DNA from: CG2-30-51-40 sp041753575
GTDB lineage: Bacteria > Desulfobacterota > DSM-4660 > Desulfatiglandales > Desulfatiglandaceae
Reading direction: 5' to 3'
Length of the DNA: 64,000 nt
NCBI GenBank assembly: GCA_041753575.1
Contig: JBGSUA010000214.1
Coordinates: 6,505-70,504, forward strand
This document shows positions 33,583-42,005 of the stretch, piece by piece; position 1 is the stretch's first letter, and the number at the start of each line of letters is the position of its first letter. A program made the translations under genes and the position numbers. The notes below the pieces were generated by a model, which was not told where the DNA came from, ran no database searches, and was given only the letters and a program-made list of their open reading frames with translations.

Positions 33583-35307
33583 TTATTCTCCTTTCTTATT
33601 GGAAGGCTCTTCGGCCTTGATAGTTTCGAGGGGAATCCTTATTCGAAACGTGGTTCCTGCACCTACAGTACTTGCCACCTCTATCTCCCCGCCTATCTTC
33701 TTTATGATTCCGTAACAGATCGAAAGTCCAAGACCGGTTCCCTTTCCCACCGGCTTGGTGGTAAAGAATGGGTCGAATATGCGCCCCAGGTTCGCGGCAG
33801 GAATGCCTGGGCCATTGTCCGCCACCTCTATCAACAGGTTCCCGTCTTGTTTCTTAGTTCTTATTTCAAGGCTCCCGCCCTGCTTTTCCATGGCATCCAG
33901 GGCGTTATTTATGAGATTCAGGAGTACCTGCTGGAGTTCGGCCTGTGAAAGCCTCACCCTGGGCAATTCCTCGCTCAGGGCGAGGCTGATGGTCACATTG
34001 CTGTATTTTGCCCTCTGGCCGGAGAGGGCAACGATCTCTTTTATGGCTTCGTCAATATCGAATTCCTGAACCCGTTCGTCCGTCTTGCGCGCGAAGCTCA
34101 GAAGCTTGTGGGTTATCTCCTTGCAGCGCTTTCCCTGCGTCCTGATCTGGGTTAGTGCGCGCCTGAACTCTTTCAGGTTTTCTCCCTGCTTGAAATCCTC
34201 CTCTTCAAGAAGGTCTTCTATCCATCCGGCCTCCTCCACCATAATGGCGACAGGATTGTTGATCTCATGGGCTATTCCTGCCGCAAGCTCGCCGACAGAG
34301 GCAAGTTTTCCGGTCTCCACAACCTGCTCGTTCATCATGTGTTTTTCTCGATCGGCCCTGGCGATCCTTACTACCATCCTGCGGGAGACAACAAAGGCGG
34401 TTGTTACAATCGCCAATAGTCCAAGCACAAGCACCAGCAAGGTTACACGCATGGCCCGTTCAAAATCTGAAAATGCGTCCGATGCCTTTTGCTGATAAAC
34501 AAGGAGCCACTCGCCGTCCTTCAGAGATGCGGCGACATAGATATTCTTCTCTCCTCCCTCGCCCTTCATCCTTCCTATTTTCAAAGGTTTTCCGTTCGAG
34601 GAGTTATCGGATCTAAGGAGTTCGAGGTAAGGGTCTTTCGAGGCGACAAGCTCCTGAAAAGGCTTGGTCTGAAACTCTCCTTTTCTGTTTAAGATAAAGG
34701 CGAATCCGGTCTCGCCTATCCTTATGTGCTCAACAAGGTTGTTGAAGGCCACAAAATCAATGGTGGCTCTGAGTATCCATTCGTCTCCTTTCCAGTTTTC
34801 CCTGACGGCGACAATAAAATGTGGCAGTCCCCTCAAGCCAAGGAAGACGTCGCTTATAAAGGAGTTGCTCTTCATGGCCCTCTGGAACCAGTCGGCGGTT
34901 GAGTAGAGGGCCATGCCCAGCTTAAAAGGGCCGGCGTAGGCCACCTGGATTCCCCTTGCATTCACGACCCCAAGATCAACAAATACCGGCCCGAAGTCTT
35001 CTTGCAGGGCGGCAAGCCTGTCCTGCAGGAAGGATTCATTAGCCAGCTCTTCAAATGTGAAGGTCCTGGCCAGGAATCTTATATTTGCCAGTCTCTCATT
35101 AAGAAAGACGTCTATATTCTGCTTATGTTTCTTTACAAGCGTAGTAAGATGCGCATTAACTTTTTCTTCAAAGGAATTATGAAATTGAAAAAGGATGAGG
35201 GCGCTTACAAGAATCATGGGGGTTATAGAAACAACAGTTATAATTAAAACCATATTTCTCGTAAGGTTTCTATAGTAAGAGCCCAGTTCTTTTAAATGTG
35301 AATTCAT
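33583..35307 (-). CDS. Membrane sensor histidine kinase with dCache-type sensor, paralogue
   Basis: A 574-residue kinase with a first helix (~18-40), an extracytoplasmic Cache domain containing AYAGPFKLG and ISDVFLGLRGLPHFIVA, a second helix (~290-312) and a catalytic core. The H box is GIAHEINNPVAIM, N box LINNALDAME, G1 DNGPGIPAAN and G2 GTGLGLSICYG. It is paralogous to the kinase at 24073. Its start overlaps the stop of the degenerate receiver by four bases. Three receiver genes follow directly, giving one kinase and several possible acceptors. Confidence 0.92.
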   Translation of the reverse strand: MNSHLKELGSYYRNLTRNMVLIITVVSITPMILVSALILFQFHNSFEEKVNAHLTTLVKKHKQNIDVFLNERLANIRFLARTFTFEELANESFLQDRLAALQEDFGPVFVDLGVVNARGIQVAYAGPFKLGMALYSTADWFQRAMKSNSFISDVFLGLRGLPHFIVAVRENWKGDEWILRATIDFVAFNNLVEHIRIGETGFAFILNRKGEFQTKPFQELVASKDPYLELLRSDNSSNGKPLKIGRMKGEGGEKNIYVAASLKDGEWLLVYQQKASDAFSDFERAMRVTLLVLVLGLLAIVTTAFVVSRRMVVRIARADREKHMMNEQVVETGKLASVGELAAGIAHEINNPVAIMVEEAGWIEDLLEEEDFKQGENLKEFRRALTQIRTQGKRCKEITHKLLSFARKTDERVQEFDIDEAIKEIVALSGQRAKYSNVTISLALSEELPRVRLSQAELQQVLLNLINNALDAMEKQGGSLEIRTKKQDGNLLIEVADNGPGIPAANLGRIFDPFFTTKPVGKGTGLGLSICYGIIKKIGGEIEVASTVGAGTTFRIRIPLETIKAEEPSNKKGE

Positions 35308-35702
35308 ACAGCTTTTCTAATAGCTCCGGAACCTTGTGCTTTTAGATAGTTCATAATAATCCTTTTTAATTTTTCTACGCTGCTTCCTCTCTTTTCCACA
35401 AAACCTACAATATTAGTGGGATAGGTATATGAATTTTCCTCCGAGGCGAAGGCGTGTATCGTAACCGGCAGAGGAGGCAGCCGGTCCTCCAGCTTGCGCA
35501 GGAGGACCGCGGCCTCTTCATCGGGCAGATCCGGATCCACAATTGCCATCTCTATGTTTTCCTGGGCGAAAACGATATCCAGGAGTTCCTTGGCGTTTCT
35601 GGCGAGCTTTACTGAATAGCCCGCGGATGTCATTTCACGTCTGAGAAAATCCCTTACGTGCGGGTTTCGGTCGGCAACAACTATGGTAGCTCTTGCTTGC
35701 AT
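35304..35702 (-). CDS. Degenerate receiver-like protein
   Basis: A 132-residue receiver fold with partial loss of the active site. The acceptor-like Asp is kept in MAIVDPDLPDEEA, and a Lys is present in GFVEKRGS. The acidic pair is reduced to a single Asp (VVADRNPH), and the Thr/Ser position reads IHAFASEE. It may still be phosphorylated poorly, or act as a phosphate-independent switch. It is translationally coupled (ATGA) to the kinase downstream. Confidence 0.8.
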   Translation of the reverse strand: MQARATIVVADRNPHVRDFLRREMTSAGYSVKLARNAKELLDIVFAQENIEMAIVDPDLPDEEAAVLLRKLEDRLPPLPVTIHAFASEENSYTYPTNIVGFVEKRGSSVEKLKRIIMNYLKAQGSGAIRKAV

Positions 35703-35743
35703 GGTCTAATGGAACCGGATCATTAACGTCGTTGTGGCAGAGT

Positions 35744-36220
35744 CTATTTGCCTAATCCTCCTGCCTCCTTGGGCAGTCTGTAGGGGTTGATGCTCAAGAC
35801 CGGAGCGGGGCTGTGCTTGATGACTCTTTCAGCCACGCTTCCAAACAATATTCTGTCCAGGCCCTTCCTTCCGTGGGTGCCCATCACTACCAGATCAATC
35901 TTCTCGGATTCCACATAGTTCACTATCTCTTCAGCGGCATCTCCCAGGATTACCCTGGTCTTGCAGGAAGGCAGATCCTTGAAATGGGTATTGGCGAATT
36001 CCTCAATCCTCGCCTCAGAGCCCTTTACGAATTCGGCCATGAAGTTATCCAGCGTCGCCTGGGCCACATAAACCGTTGAGACATGCTCCATTCTTCTAGC
36101 CACAAAGAGGATATGAACCTCTGCGCCGAACTTCTCAGCCATCATGCGGACCCACGGAACTATGACAGGTGACACCTTTGAAAGATCAACCGGAAAAAGT
36201 ATCTTGCTGAAGTTTGCCAT
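35744..36220 (-). CDS. Universal stress protein, ATP-binding type
   Basis: A 158-residue UspA protein. It starts MANFSKILFPVDLSKVSP and carries the complete nucleotide motif GTHGRKGLDRILFGSVAE near residue 118, so it should bind ATP. It lies 41 bp upstream of the degenerate receiver, in the same direction, and downstream of the dispersed repeat at 36244-36397. It is possibly part of the output side of the local signalling network. Confidence 0.9.
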   Translation of the reverse strand: MANFSKILFPVDLSKVSPVIVPWVRMMAEKFGAEVHILFVARRMEHVSTVYVAQATLDNFMAEFVKGSEARIEEFANTHFKDLPSCKTRVILGDAAEEIVNYVESEKIDLVVMGTHGRKGLDRILFGSVAERVIKHSPAPVLSINPYRLPKEAGGLGK

Positions 36221-36243
36221 TTTGTCTCCCTCCTTATTTTGCG

Positions 36244-36397
36244 TTTATATGAAAATAGATAGTCATAGCGGCGTAGGCCGCTATCCAGTCCTTGTTCCGG
36301 CCTTCGCCGGAATGACGACCTGGATTCCGGATCGAGTCCGGAATGACATGCGGCATTTTCATGTTTCGTTGTGCCTCAACAGGCCATGGCGGTTAGT
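36244..36397 (+). repeat. Dispersed hairpin repeat, copy A
   Basis: The fullest copy. It contains three successive perfect stem-loops: TAGCGGC/GCCGCTA, TTCCGGC/GCCGGAA and TTCCGGA/TCCGGAA. It is bounded by TTTATATGAAAATA on one side and GTGCC..CATGGCGGTTAGT on the other. Its right 36 bp encode the last 12 codons of the sensor kinase at 36359-37666. A close copy in reverse orientation is at 23121-23253. Confidence 0.85.
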
Positions 36398-37666
36398 GTT
36401 TAGCGGATGTTCCGGGACCAAATCCTTTCTTATCGAAAGGCTTATCCTGGCTCCTTTGGGCCGGGAGGAATCAATCCAAGCCTTGCCTCCATGCCTCTCC
36501 GCGATTTCCTTAACAATGGCCATCCCTAAACCGGAGCCGGCCACGCCGCGAGCAGATGGGTCTCTCTGAAAGGGCTCAAAGATCTTATCTGCCATCTCGG
36601 GGGCTATGCCAGTTCCGTCGTCAGATACTGAAAAGATATGGAAGTTTTCGTTTTCTTCACAGTCAACCGCTATTTCTGAAAGGCCGGGGCCGCCATATTT
36701 TAGTGAGTTATCAATGATGTTCCTTATGACCCTTGTAAAAGAGAGCCTGTCGGCCACGATATCGGGGAAGACTTCAGGCTGACGCCATCTTATTTTCCGT
36801 CTGACCATTTCAGGCTTAAGCTCATTTCTTATGGATTCAACTATCTCTCTCACGTTCAATGGTTCAGGGTTCAGAGTGCCTTCCTTTGCCGATACATAGC
36901 TGTTGAGCCTTGAAACAAGCTGAAGCATATAATCCGCGGTCTTGAAGATGAGTTCACAGCATTCGAGTCCCTTCTCATCGAGCTGGGAGGAATGCTTTTC
37001 CCAAAGCCTTTTGGTCAAGCCGTAGATTCCAGTAGCTGGGCTTTTCAGGTCATGGGAGATGGAATAGGCAAAGAACTGAATCATGTCCTTTTTCTCCTTG
37101 AGCATGGTCAGCCTCCCCTGTAACTCTTTGTAAAGCCGCGCGTTATGGAGTGCTACAGCTATCTGATTCCCCACGGTGACGAGAAGGTCTATCTTGTCCG
37201 TATCGAGAGATACCACGCTGCGGGATGCCAGATTCATAACGCCGTCAACCCGCTCCCAGGTAATAAGAGGCACGCAGATGATCACCTTAAGGCCCATGGC
37301 AGCGAGCCTCTCCGCCCTTTGCTTGTCCTCAAGATCCGATACGTGCTGGGCAATAAATGACCTTGTTTTTACGGCCTTTCCGGTAAAACCCTCATCGAGG
37401 CCGACCCTCTCAAGGCCGATCGGCTCCATTCCTCTATGGGAGGCAAGCAGCAGTTCGTTGCCGCTCTCGTCCATGAGGTAAATCCTGCCGGCATCATATT
37501 CAAATGCGTCAAGCACCCTTGAAAGAGCGCCGTCAAGCAAAAGACCCAAATTATTAATGCCGGCAAGGTAGTTGCTCATATCGAGGACGGTTGAGAGGGC
37601 CTTGTTTCTGCTCTCTATTCCTGAGCGGGTTACCTCGATAGAGATGTAATTACGGTCTAAAAGCAT
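36359..37666 (-). CDS. Soluble sensor histidine kinase with GAF domain
   Basis: A 435-residue cytoplasmic kinase. A GAF domain (about 35-180) contains YDAGRIYLMDESGNELLL and VICVPLITWERVDGVMNLAS. A coiled region leads to the H box FAYSISHDLKSPATG (~208), the N box IIDNSLKYGG, G1 DDGTGIAPE and G2 VAGSGLGMAIV. The last 12 codons and the stop lie in a dispersed repeat, so the natural C-terminus was probably replaced. The gene shares one base with the end of the universal stress gene upstream (TGATG). No cognate receiver is adjacent; the tandem receivers at 32-33 kb are candidates. Confidence 0.9.
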   Translation of the reverse strand: MLLDRNYISIEVTRSGIESRNKALSTVLDMSNYLAGINNLGLLLDGALSRVLDAFEYDAGRIYLMDESGNELLLASHRGMEPIGLERVGLDEGFTGKAVKTRSFIAQHVSDLEDKQRAERLAAMGLKVIICVPLITWERVDGVMNLASRSVVSLDTDKIDLLVTVGNQIAVALHNARLYKELQGRLTMLKEKKDMIQFFAYSISHDLKSPATGIYGLTKRLWEKHSSQLDEKGLECCELIFKTADYMLQLVSRLNSYVSAKEGTLNPEPLNVREIVESIRNELKPEMVRRKIRWRQPEVFPDIVADRLSFTRVIRNIIDNSLKYGGPGLSEIAVDCEENENFHIFSVSDDGTGIAPEMADKIFEPFQRDPSARGVAGSGLGMAIVKEIAERHGGKAWIDSSRPKGARISLSIRKDLVPEHPLNTNRHGLLRHNET

Positions 37667-38565
37667 CAGTTTACCACCCAGACCGCGGCTCCGGTGGACA
37701 ACTGCGCCACCCTGTTTGCCACCCTGCCTATTGAGAATTCCTTTACCTTTGACAGTCCTTTTCTTCCAACAATAATGGTGCCGTAATGTCCGCTTTTTGC
37801 CTCCTTGACGACAGCGGCAGATCTGCTTTCCGCGCCCGTTATTACCTTGGAAGTGATGTTATCGATCGGAATCCCCGCGGCCGTCAGCTTGGTTACAGCC
37901 TTTTGGAATGCCTTGTTGATGGCAATTTCAGCCGCTGCCACCTCTTCACTGTCCTTGACTCTTATAACATGCACAAGCCCTATCTCGGCGCCGGAGGTGG
38001 CGAGTACAGAGGCAGCTAACTCCACCGCCCTCATAGACCCCTCGGATGTATCAAGGGCGATCAGCACCCTGCCTGATTTCTTTTCCTTCGAGACCACAAT
38101 GAGCGGGAGAAAATAGAGTTTTTCCATTAGCTTCTCTGTAACGCTCCCCCAGAGGACGTTTTTTATGGCCCCGGTCCCCTTCCTTCCAACCAGCAGCGCG
38201 GTATAGTGCTTTCTAGCTTCCTTCAGGATGTCTCTTGTTATTCCTTCCCTTCGTTCCTGAAGATTTATTTTTATGCTTTTTTCTTTAAATCCGGCCTTCT
38301 TCAGCTTTTCAGCCGCCATCTGAAGATGCTCCCTCATCTCCCGCATTTTCCCTGCCTGCCAGGCCCTTACATTAGCTACGCGAGCCGCCACCTTAGGATT
38401 TTGCTTCAGATCCCAGTAGGATTCAGGTATGGCGGTAAATACTGAAAAAAGAACTACCTGCATGTCTTTCTTGGCAGGAAGTCTGCAAAGATATCTCACC
38501 GCTTCAAGAGCGTGATCAGATCCATCCAGGGCAACCAGTACCCTTTTTGTCGCTTCAATCATCAC
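37666..38565 (-). CDS. Tandem universal stress protein (two UspA domains)
   Basis: A 299-residue protein made of two UspA repeats (about 5-155 and 160-299). Both carry nucleotide motifs: GRKGTGAIKNVLWGSVTEKL in the first and GRKGLSKVKEFSIGRVANRV in the second. The second has Arg where Gly-Ser/Thr usually ends the motif. Its start overlaps the CBS-ACT gene stop by four bases. The kinase follows directly, making a CBS-Usp-kinase operon of the energy- or redox-stress type. Confidence 0.9.
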   Translation of the reverse strand: MMIEATKRVLVALDGSDHALEAVRYLCRLPAKKDMQVVLFSVFTAIPESYWDLKQNPKVAARVANVRAWQAGKMREMREHLQMAAEKLKKAGFKEKSIKINLQERREGITRDILKEARKHYTALLVGRKGTGAIKNVLWGSVTEKLMEKLYFLPLIVVSKEKKSGRVLIALDTSEGSMRAVELAASVLATSGAEIGLVHVIRVKDSEEVAAAEIAINKAFQKAVTKLTAAGIPIDNITSKVITGAESRSAAVVKEAKSGHYGTIIVGRKGLSKVKEFSIGRVANRVAQLSTGAAVWVVN

Positions 38566-39251
38566 ATTTCCTCCTGGAAGACCTCCCTTTTGTTTTCCCG
38601 ATGGTCAACCATGTATAGAATTGCTGCCTTTTCCTTCAGCTCTCCCTTCAGTTTTTCCAATTTGCTTCTGTCAACGCCGTACATCCTGATATATACCTTT
38701 CTGTATCCTTGGGGGACCCTCTCATAGGTGCTTAGGATACTGACCATGCGGCCTCCGAATTTTCTCATTATATCGGCCACATCCTTGATTGAGCCGGGCC
38801 GGTCTTCCACCTGGAACGCGAACTGGATGCCCCTTTTTCCGACTCCGGTTAAGGAGATCATTGCCCTGAATACATCATTCTTGGTTATGGTTCCAACCAC
38901 ATCTCCGGTTTCATCTACGACAGGGGTTCCGGAGATCTTATGATCAAGAAGAACCTCGGCGGCTTCTTCAATTGTGTAGTTGATGGGAACGGTGATTGGA
39001 TTGGAAGACATTATGTCTTTGACTTTGATTTTTGAAATGAGAAAAAGTAACTCATGCACCTCAAGTGTTGTTGCATCCGACGCAGATGATCTCTTGAGAT
39101 CTCTGTCTGTTACAATACCGACAAGCTTTCCCTTCTTCATCACAGGAAGCATGCTGATATGATTATCCTTAAGCAGCTTCATAGCGTCCTGCATGGAATC
39201 GTTTATATCAACAGTTATTACGGCCTTGCTCATCCAATTTCTTACTAACAT
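38562..39251 (-). CDS. CBS-pair and ACT-domain regulatory protein (AcuB-like)
   Basis: A 229-residue protein. Two CBS domains (about 1-60 and 78-135) begin MLVRNWMSKAVITVDINDSM and contain DIMSSNPITVPINYTIEEAA. A C-terminal ACT-like domain starts around IQFAFQVEDRPGSIKDVADI. CBS pairs sense adenosine nucleotides and ACT domains sense amino acids or similar ligands. AcuB-like proteins of this build occur widely in anaerobes. ATG 39251 has GGAGG upstream and is preferred over a start 18 codons earlier. It is the first gene of the operon. Confidence 0.85.
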   Translation of the reverse strand: MLVRNWMSKAVITVDINDSMQDAMKLLKDNHISMLPVMKKGKLVGIVTDRDLKRSSASDATTLEVHELLFLISKIKVKDIMSSNPITVPINYTIEEAAEVLLDHKISGTPVVDETGDVVGTITKNDVFRAMISLTGVGKRGIQFAFQVEDRPGSIKDVADIMRKFGGRMVSILSTYERVPQGYRKVYIRMYGVDRSKLEKLKGELKEKAAILYMVDHRENKREVFQEEM

Positions 39252-39359
39252 TTTAGCTCCTCCATTTTTTCTTTTGCTGCCAGGCAAAAAGCTGTAAGAC
39301 AGCAAGCTTAGAATTTTGAAAAACCATTTGTCGAACCGTCAGGCCTCCTTAAACAGATC

Positions 39360-39557
39360 TTACAAAATAGTCGCCTTTGATGCAAACTGATTTGGAGGGC
39401 CGTCACCGAGGAGATCCCACTGTGTCTTATCTGTCTCTATAGCAAACCCCTTACCACAGCGATTCCAAAGGACGCAGAAAATAACAGACAATAATATCAT
39501 TAAGATAAGTGATGTGATAACGCAAGGCGGCTGAGATAAAAAGTCTTCGGCTGTCAT
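39360..39557 (-). CDS. Possible small membrane protein, 65 aa
   Basis: An isolated short frame starting MTAEDFLSQPPCVITSLILM, with one strongly hydrophobic helix (about 14-31) and a polar tail. I do not recognise it. The ribosome site is poor (AGG 13 bases upstream). It lies between the CBS operon and a 15-bp palindrome, so it could instead be part of the leader. Confidence 0.3.
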   Translation of the reverse strand: MTAEDFLSQPPCVITSLILMILLSVIFCVLWNRCGKGFAIETDKTQWDLLGDGPPNQFASKATIL

Positions 39558-39562
39558 GAATT

Positions 39563-39577
39563 TTTACAACCTGTAAA
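39563..39577. promoter_or_regulatory. Palindrome upstream of the CBS-Usp-kinase operon
   Basis: TTTACAACCTGTAAA differs at one base from the perfect palindrome at 27652-27666. It lies about 310 bp ahead of the CBS-ACT gene. It is a candidate operator for a regulator shared with the DASS transporter region. Confidence 0.4.
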
Positions 39578-39653
39578 GCGGGGAGCCTTGTCCCCATATT
39601 GCGAGTATCTGTTTATTCCACTATACTGAAGGGTGAATAGGGAGGTTGGGTTG

Positions 39654-40256
39654 ATGGGATATGAAAAGCTTATGGAAGATAACCTCAGAAAGGCATTTGC
39701 CGAAAACAGCTTTTGCGAGCTTGCGGTAAGGCTAGGGGGGAAGGCGGATAAGGATGGCGTTTATATAGAGGGTTTTGGCAGGAGGTATCTGGCATCACCC
39801 GATGCCCTATTCGTTGATGGAATCAGGGCTGATGACCCCGAGGCTGTGGTGGTTTCTCTCTATGCCTCCTGTGCCGGCTCCGATGCGCTGATAGAGGAAC
39901 CATTCAAGTCATTCAAGGACCTTCCCAATAGTATGCCCTATCATGGGGCCTTCGCTGCCAACGTGGAAAGAATCCTTGTGCCACATGTAGAAAAGTTCAA
40001 AGGGCGCTCTGAAGAAATAGCGAGTAAATTCAGGGGAAAGGTTGTGGAAAGGGGCGATTCAGGGGATTTTTCCACTTTTCTTTACCCCCTTCCCAAGGTA
40101 TGCCTCAGATACGTCTTCTACCTTCCGGACGAGGAATTTCCTGCCTCCGCGACATGCCTTTTTTCTAGCAATGTCCTCTCCTTCCTGCCCTTGGACGGAG
40201 CAGCAGATACAGCGGAATATACCTCAAGGGCAATCATCAAATTATGCCGTTCATGA
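39654..40256 (+). CDS. DUF3786-domain protein
   Basis: A 200-residue soluble protein of the DUF3786 type. It shows the family's typical run: a substrate-like DP segment, then FKSFKDLPNSMPYHGAF and a final DEEFPASATCLFSSN followed by LPLDG. Family members occur in anaerobes, often next to corrinoid or methyltransferase genes, but their function is unknown. The start at 39654 is preferred because GGGAGG lies upstream; a GTG at 39633 is in frame. The WbqC-like gene follows after 13 bp. Confidence 0.8.
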   Translation: MGYEKLMEDNLRKAFAENSFCELAVRLGGKADKDGVYIEGFGRRYLASPDALFVDGIRADDPEAVVVSLYASCAGSDALIEEPFKSFKDLPNSMPYHGAFAANVERILVPHVEKFKGRSEEIASKFRGKVVERGDSGDFSTFLYPLPKVCLRYVFYLPDEEFPASATCLFSSNVLSFLPLDGAADTAEYTSRAIIKLCRS

Positions 40257-40269
40257 AGGCGAACCGGAG

Positions 40270-41004
40270 ATGATCATAGCTGCGCAGCAACCCTATTTTG
40301 CTCCCTACTCGGGCTTTTTCCTGAAGGCCTTACTTGCGGATGCCGTCGTCATAATGGACAGGGTCCAACTCCCGCTCAAATCCACTTGGATCACCCGCAA
40401 CCGGTTCAAGAACTCTGAGGGAACCCTTTGGCTCAAGGTGCCTGTGTGGAAAAAGGGACTGGGGCTTCAGACCATCTCCGATGTCAGGATATGTGATGAA
40501 AGGGGATGGAGGCGTAAGCATATCGAAGGCCTTAAGGCTGCATACAGTCATGCGCCTTTTTTTGATGAGCATCTGCCTTTCCTTGAGGAGCTGTATTCAA
40601 ACGATTACGATCGGCTTTGTGAATTAAATCTTAGAATTATCCGGTATCTTTTCGGCTGGCTCGGGATAAAGGCAAAGCTACTGCTACTATCAGAAATGGG
40701 AGTGGATGCGAAAGAGCCGCTCCTCTCAGTAGAGATAGCAAGATGCCTGGGTGCTTCGCATTTTCTTGCCCAGTCAAGCGCGAGAAAGTTCCTTGGCGAA
40801 AAGGCCTTCAGGGAATCAGGCATAGAGCCCGTCTTTTTCACAAAGCGGCCCGCTCCATATCCCCAGCTCTGGGCCGGGGGTTTCTCTCGGAATCTATCCG
40901 TATTTGATCTCGTTTTTAACTGCGGCCCGAAGACCCGCGAGATCATTATGAAAGAGTTATCGAAGAGGGACAGGCGTCTTATTGAATTCCTTGGAAGGAC
41001 ATGA
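40270..41004 (+). CDS. WbqC-like family protein
   Basis: A 244-residue protein that begins MIIAAQQPYFAPYSGFFLKA, the hallmark of the WbqC-like family. It also has DRVQLPLKSTWITRNRFKN and LWLKVPVWKK in the next segment. Some members lie in polysaccharide gene clusters, but the biochemical role is not established. No glycan genes are visible here. It is presumably co-transcribed with the DUF3786 gene. Confidence 0.82.
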   Translation: MIIAAQQPYFAPYSGFFLKALLADAVVIMDRVQLPLKSTWITRNRFKNSEGTLWLKVPVWKKGLGLQTISDVRICDERGWRRKHIEGLKAAYSHAPFFDEHLPFLEELYSNDYDRLCELNLRIIRYLFGWLGIKAKLLLLSEMGVDAKEPLLSVEIARCLGASHFLAQSSARKFLGEKAFRESGIEPVFFTKRPAPYPQLWAGGFSRNLSVFDLVFNCGPKTREIIMKELSKRDRRLIEFLGRT

Positions 41005-41238
41005 CGTAGATAATGCTTCACGCTGAAGTCATCATCGGCGAAAGAAAGCTCACTGCCAAAAGGGAAATATTACCGGTAGCTGAAATGAAAAAGTGTCTGT
41101 GCCCTCTCAGTCGAGTTCTTGACCCCCGGACAAAGGTGGGGTGTGATCAGAGAAATCGGTATTGCCGGCGACCAGGCGCTGAGAGGCTCGCGTGACAGGA
41201 AGGCGACGCCTGCCGGAGTGGATAAAAAAATGACGCGG

Positions 41239-41718
41239 TTATATGGGGATTGCTATGTCTCGGGAGCCTGAATCGGCTGCCTCGGAATAGTGCCTGAGAA
41301 ACCTGTTGGTTTCCTGAATGAAGCGTTCGATGTCTCCGAGGTCTTTGCTTACAACTCCATAAAACTCGGGTGGTGAGACCTCTCTATAGAAATGTGCCAC
41401 GTGGTTCCTCTAGCCGGCCATCTTCACAAGGGATTCGGACAGGGTGGCGCTCATAACCTCCCTTCGGCCCAATTCTCTGGCAATGGCCTTGTATTCAATC
41501 TCTTTGAACCCTGATGTCTTTGAAAGGATGTGCCTTCCGATGTCAAAGAAAGCTTCCAGTGCCCTTCGCAGGTAGCTTTCCGCGAAAGGTGGATTTCTCT
41601 TGTCGGCCAAAAAGTCCTGTTCTTTCATCTGGGAAAGGGGCCTGAGTTCTTCCAGACAGCCTTCAATGAACCGCAGGAGGTCAATTATTCGCGTCGTATT
41701 CAAAACGGAAATAACCAT
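41239..41718 (-). pseudogene. hepT: HepT-like RNase toxin interrupted by in-frame TAG
   Basis: One continuous frame of 159 sense codons is broken only by a TAG at 41410-41412 (codon 103). Before it are the helical HepT N-terminus and SLVKMAG. Directly after it comes RNHVAHFYREV, the catalytic HEPN motif (RX4-6H with Tyr). Family members normally have an aromatic residue where the TAG stands, as in AGYRN. If translation stops there the product lacks its active site. The stop may be a nonsense mutation (Tyr codon to TAG) that disarms the toxin, fitting the defective antitoxin next to it. Sequencing error or suppression are alternatives. Confidence 0.8.
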
Positions 41719-41761
41719 CTTTAATGGCCTCCATTATTTCATTCATCATGATCTTCTTTTT

Positions 41762-42005
41762 CTAGGAGAGGTCTTCGGCCATGCGCATAACAGCTTCTTC
41801 GTAATCGCAGCCCCTTGTGGCTTCCTGCGCGTGGTATATCCGTATCCCCTTTACGATCTCGTATTGGAAAAGGGGGTCATGCTCCTGGGCGAAGACCAGG
41901 TCCACCTCAAAGGGTTCAAAAACCGCTCTCTGCCTGAGAGCCGAACAGGTAAATCGCGACCAGACCGTGGCTTTGAGCTGTCTTTTCAAGGCGTTCAGTT
42001 ATCAT
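41762..42005 (-). pseudogene. mntA: MNT-domain nucleotidyltransferase antitoxin, frameshifted
   Basis: The gene starts MITERLEKTAQSHGLVAIYL and reaches the signature LFGSQAES in one frame. That frame then ends, and the C-terminal part continues in another as EVDLVFAQEHDPLFQYEIV. The middle, which should contain the second acidic motif (DxD), is missing, so a deletion with frameshift is likely. MNT antitoxins normally adenylylate and neutralise HepT; this one cannot be active. It precedes the disrupted hepT by 43 bp. The pair is a relic of a type VII toxin-antitoxin module. Confidence 0.8.
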
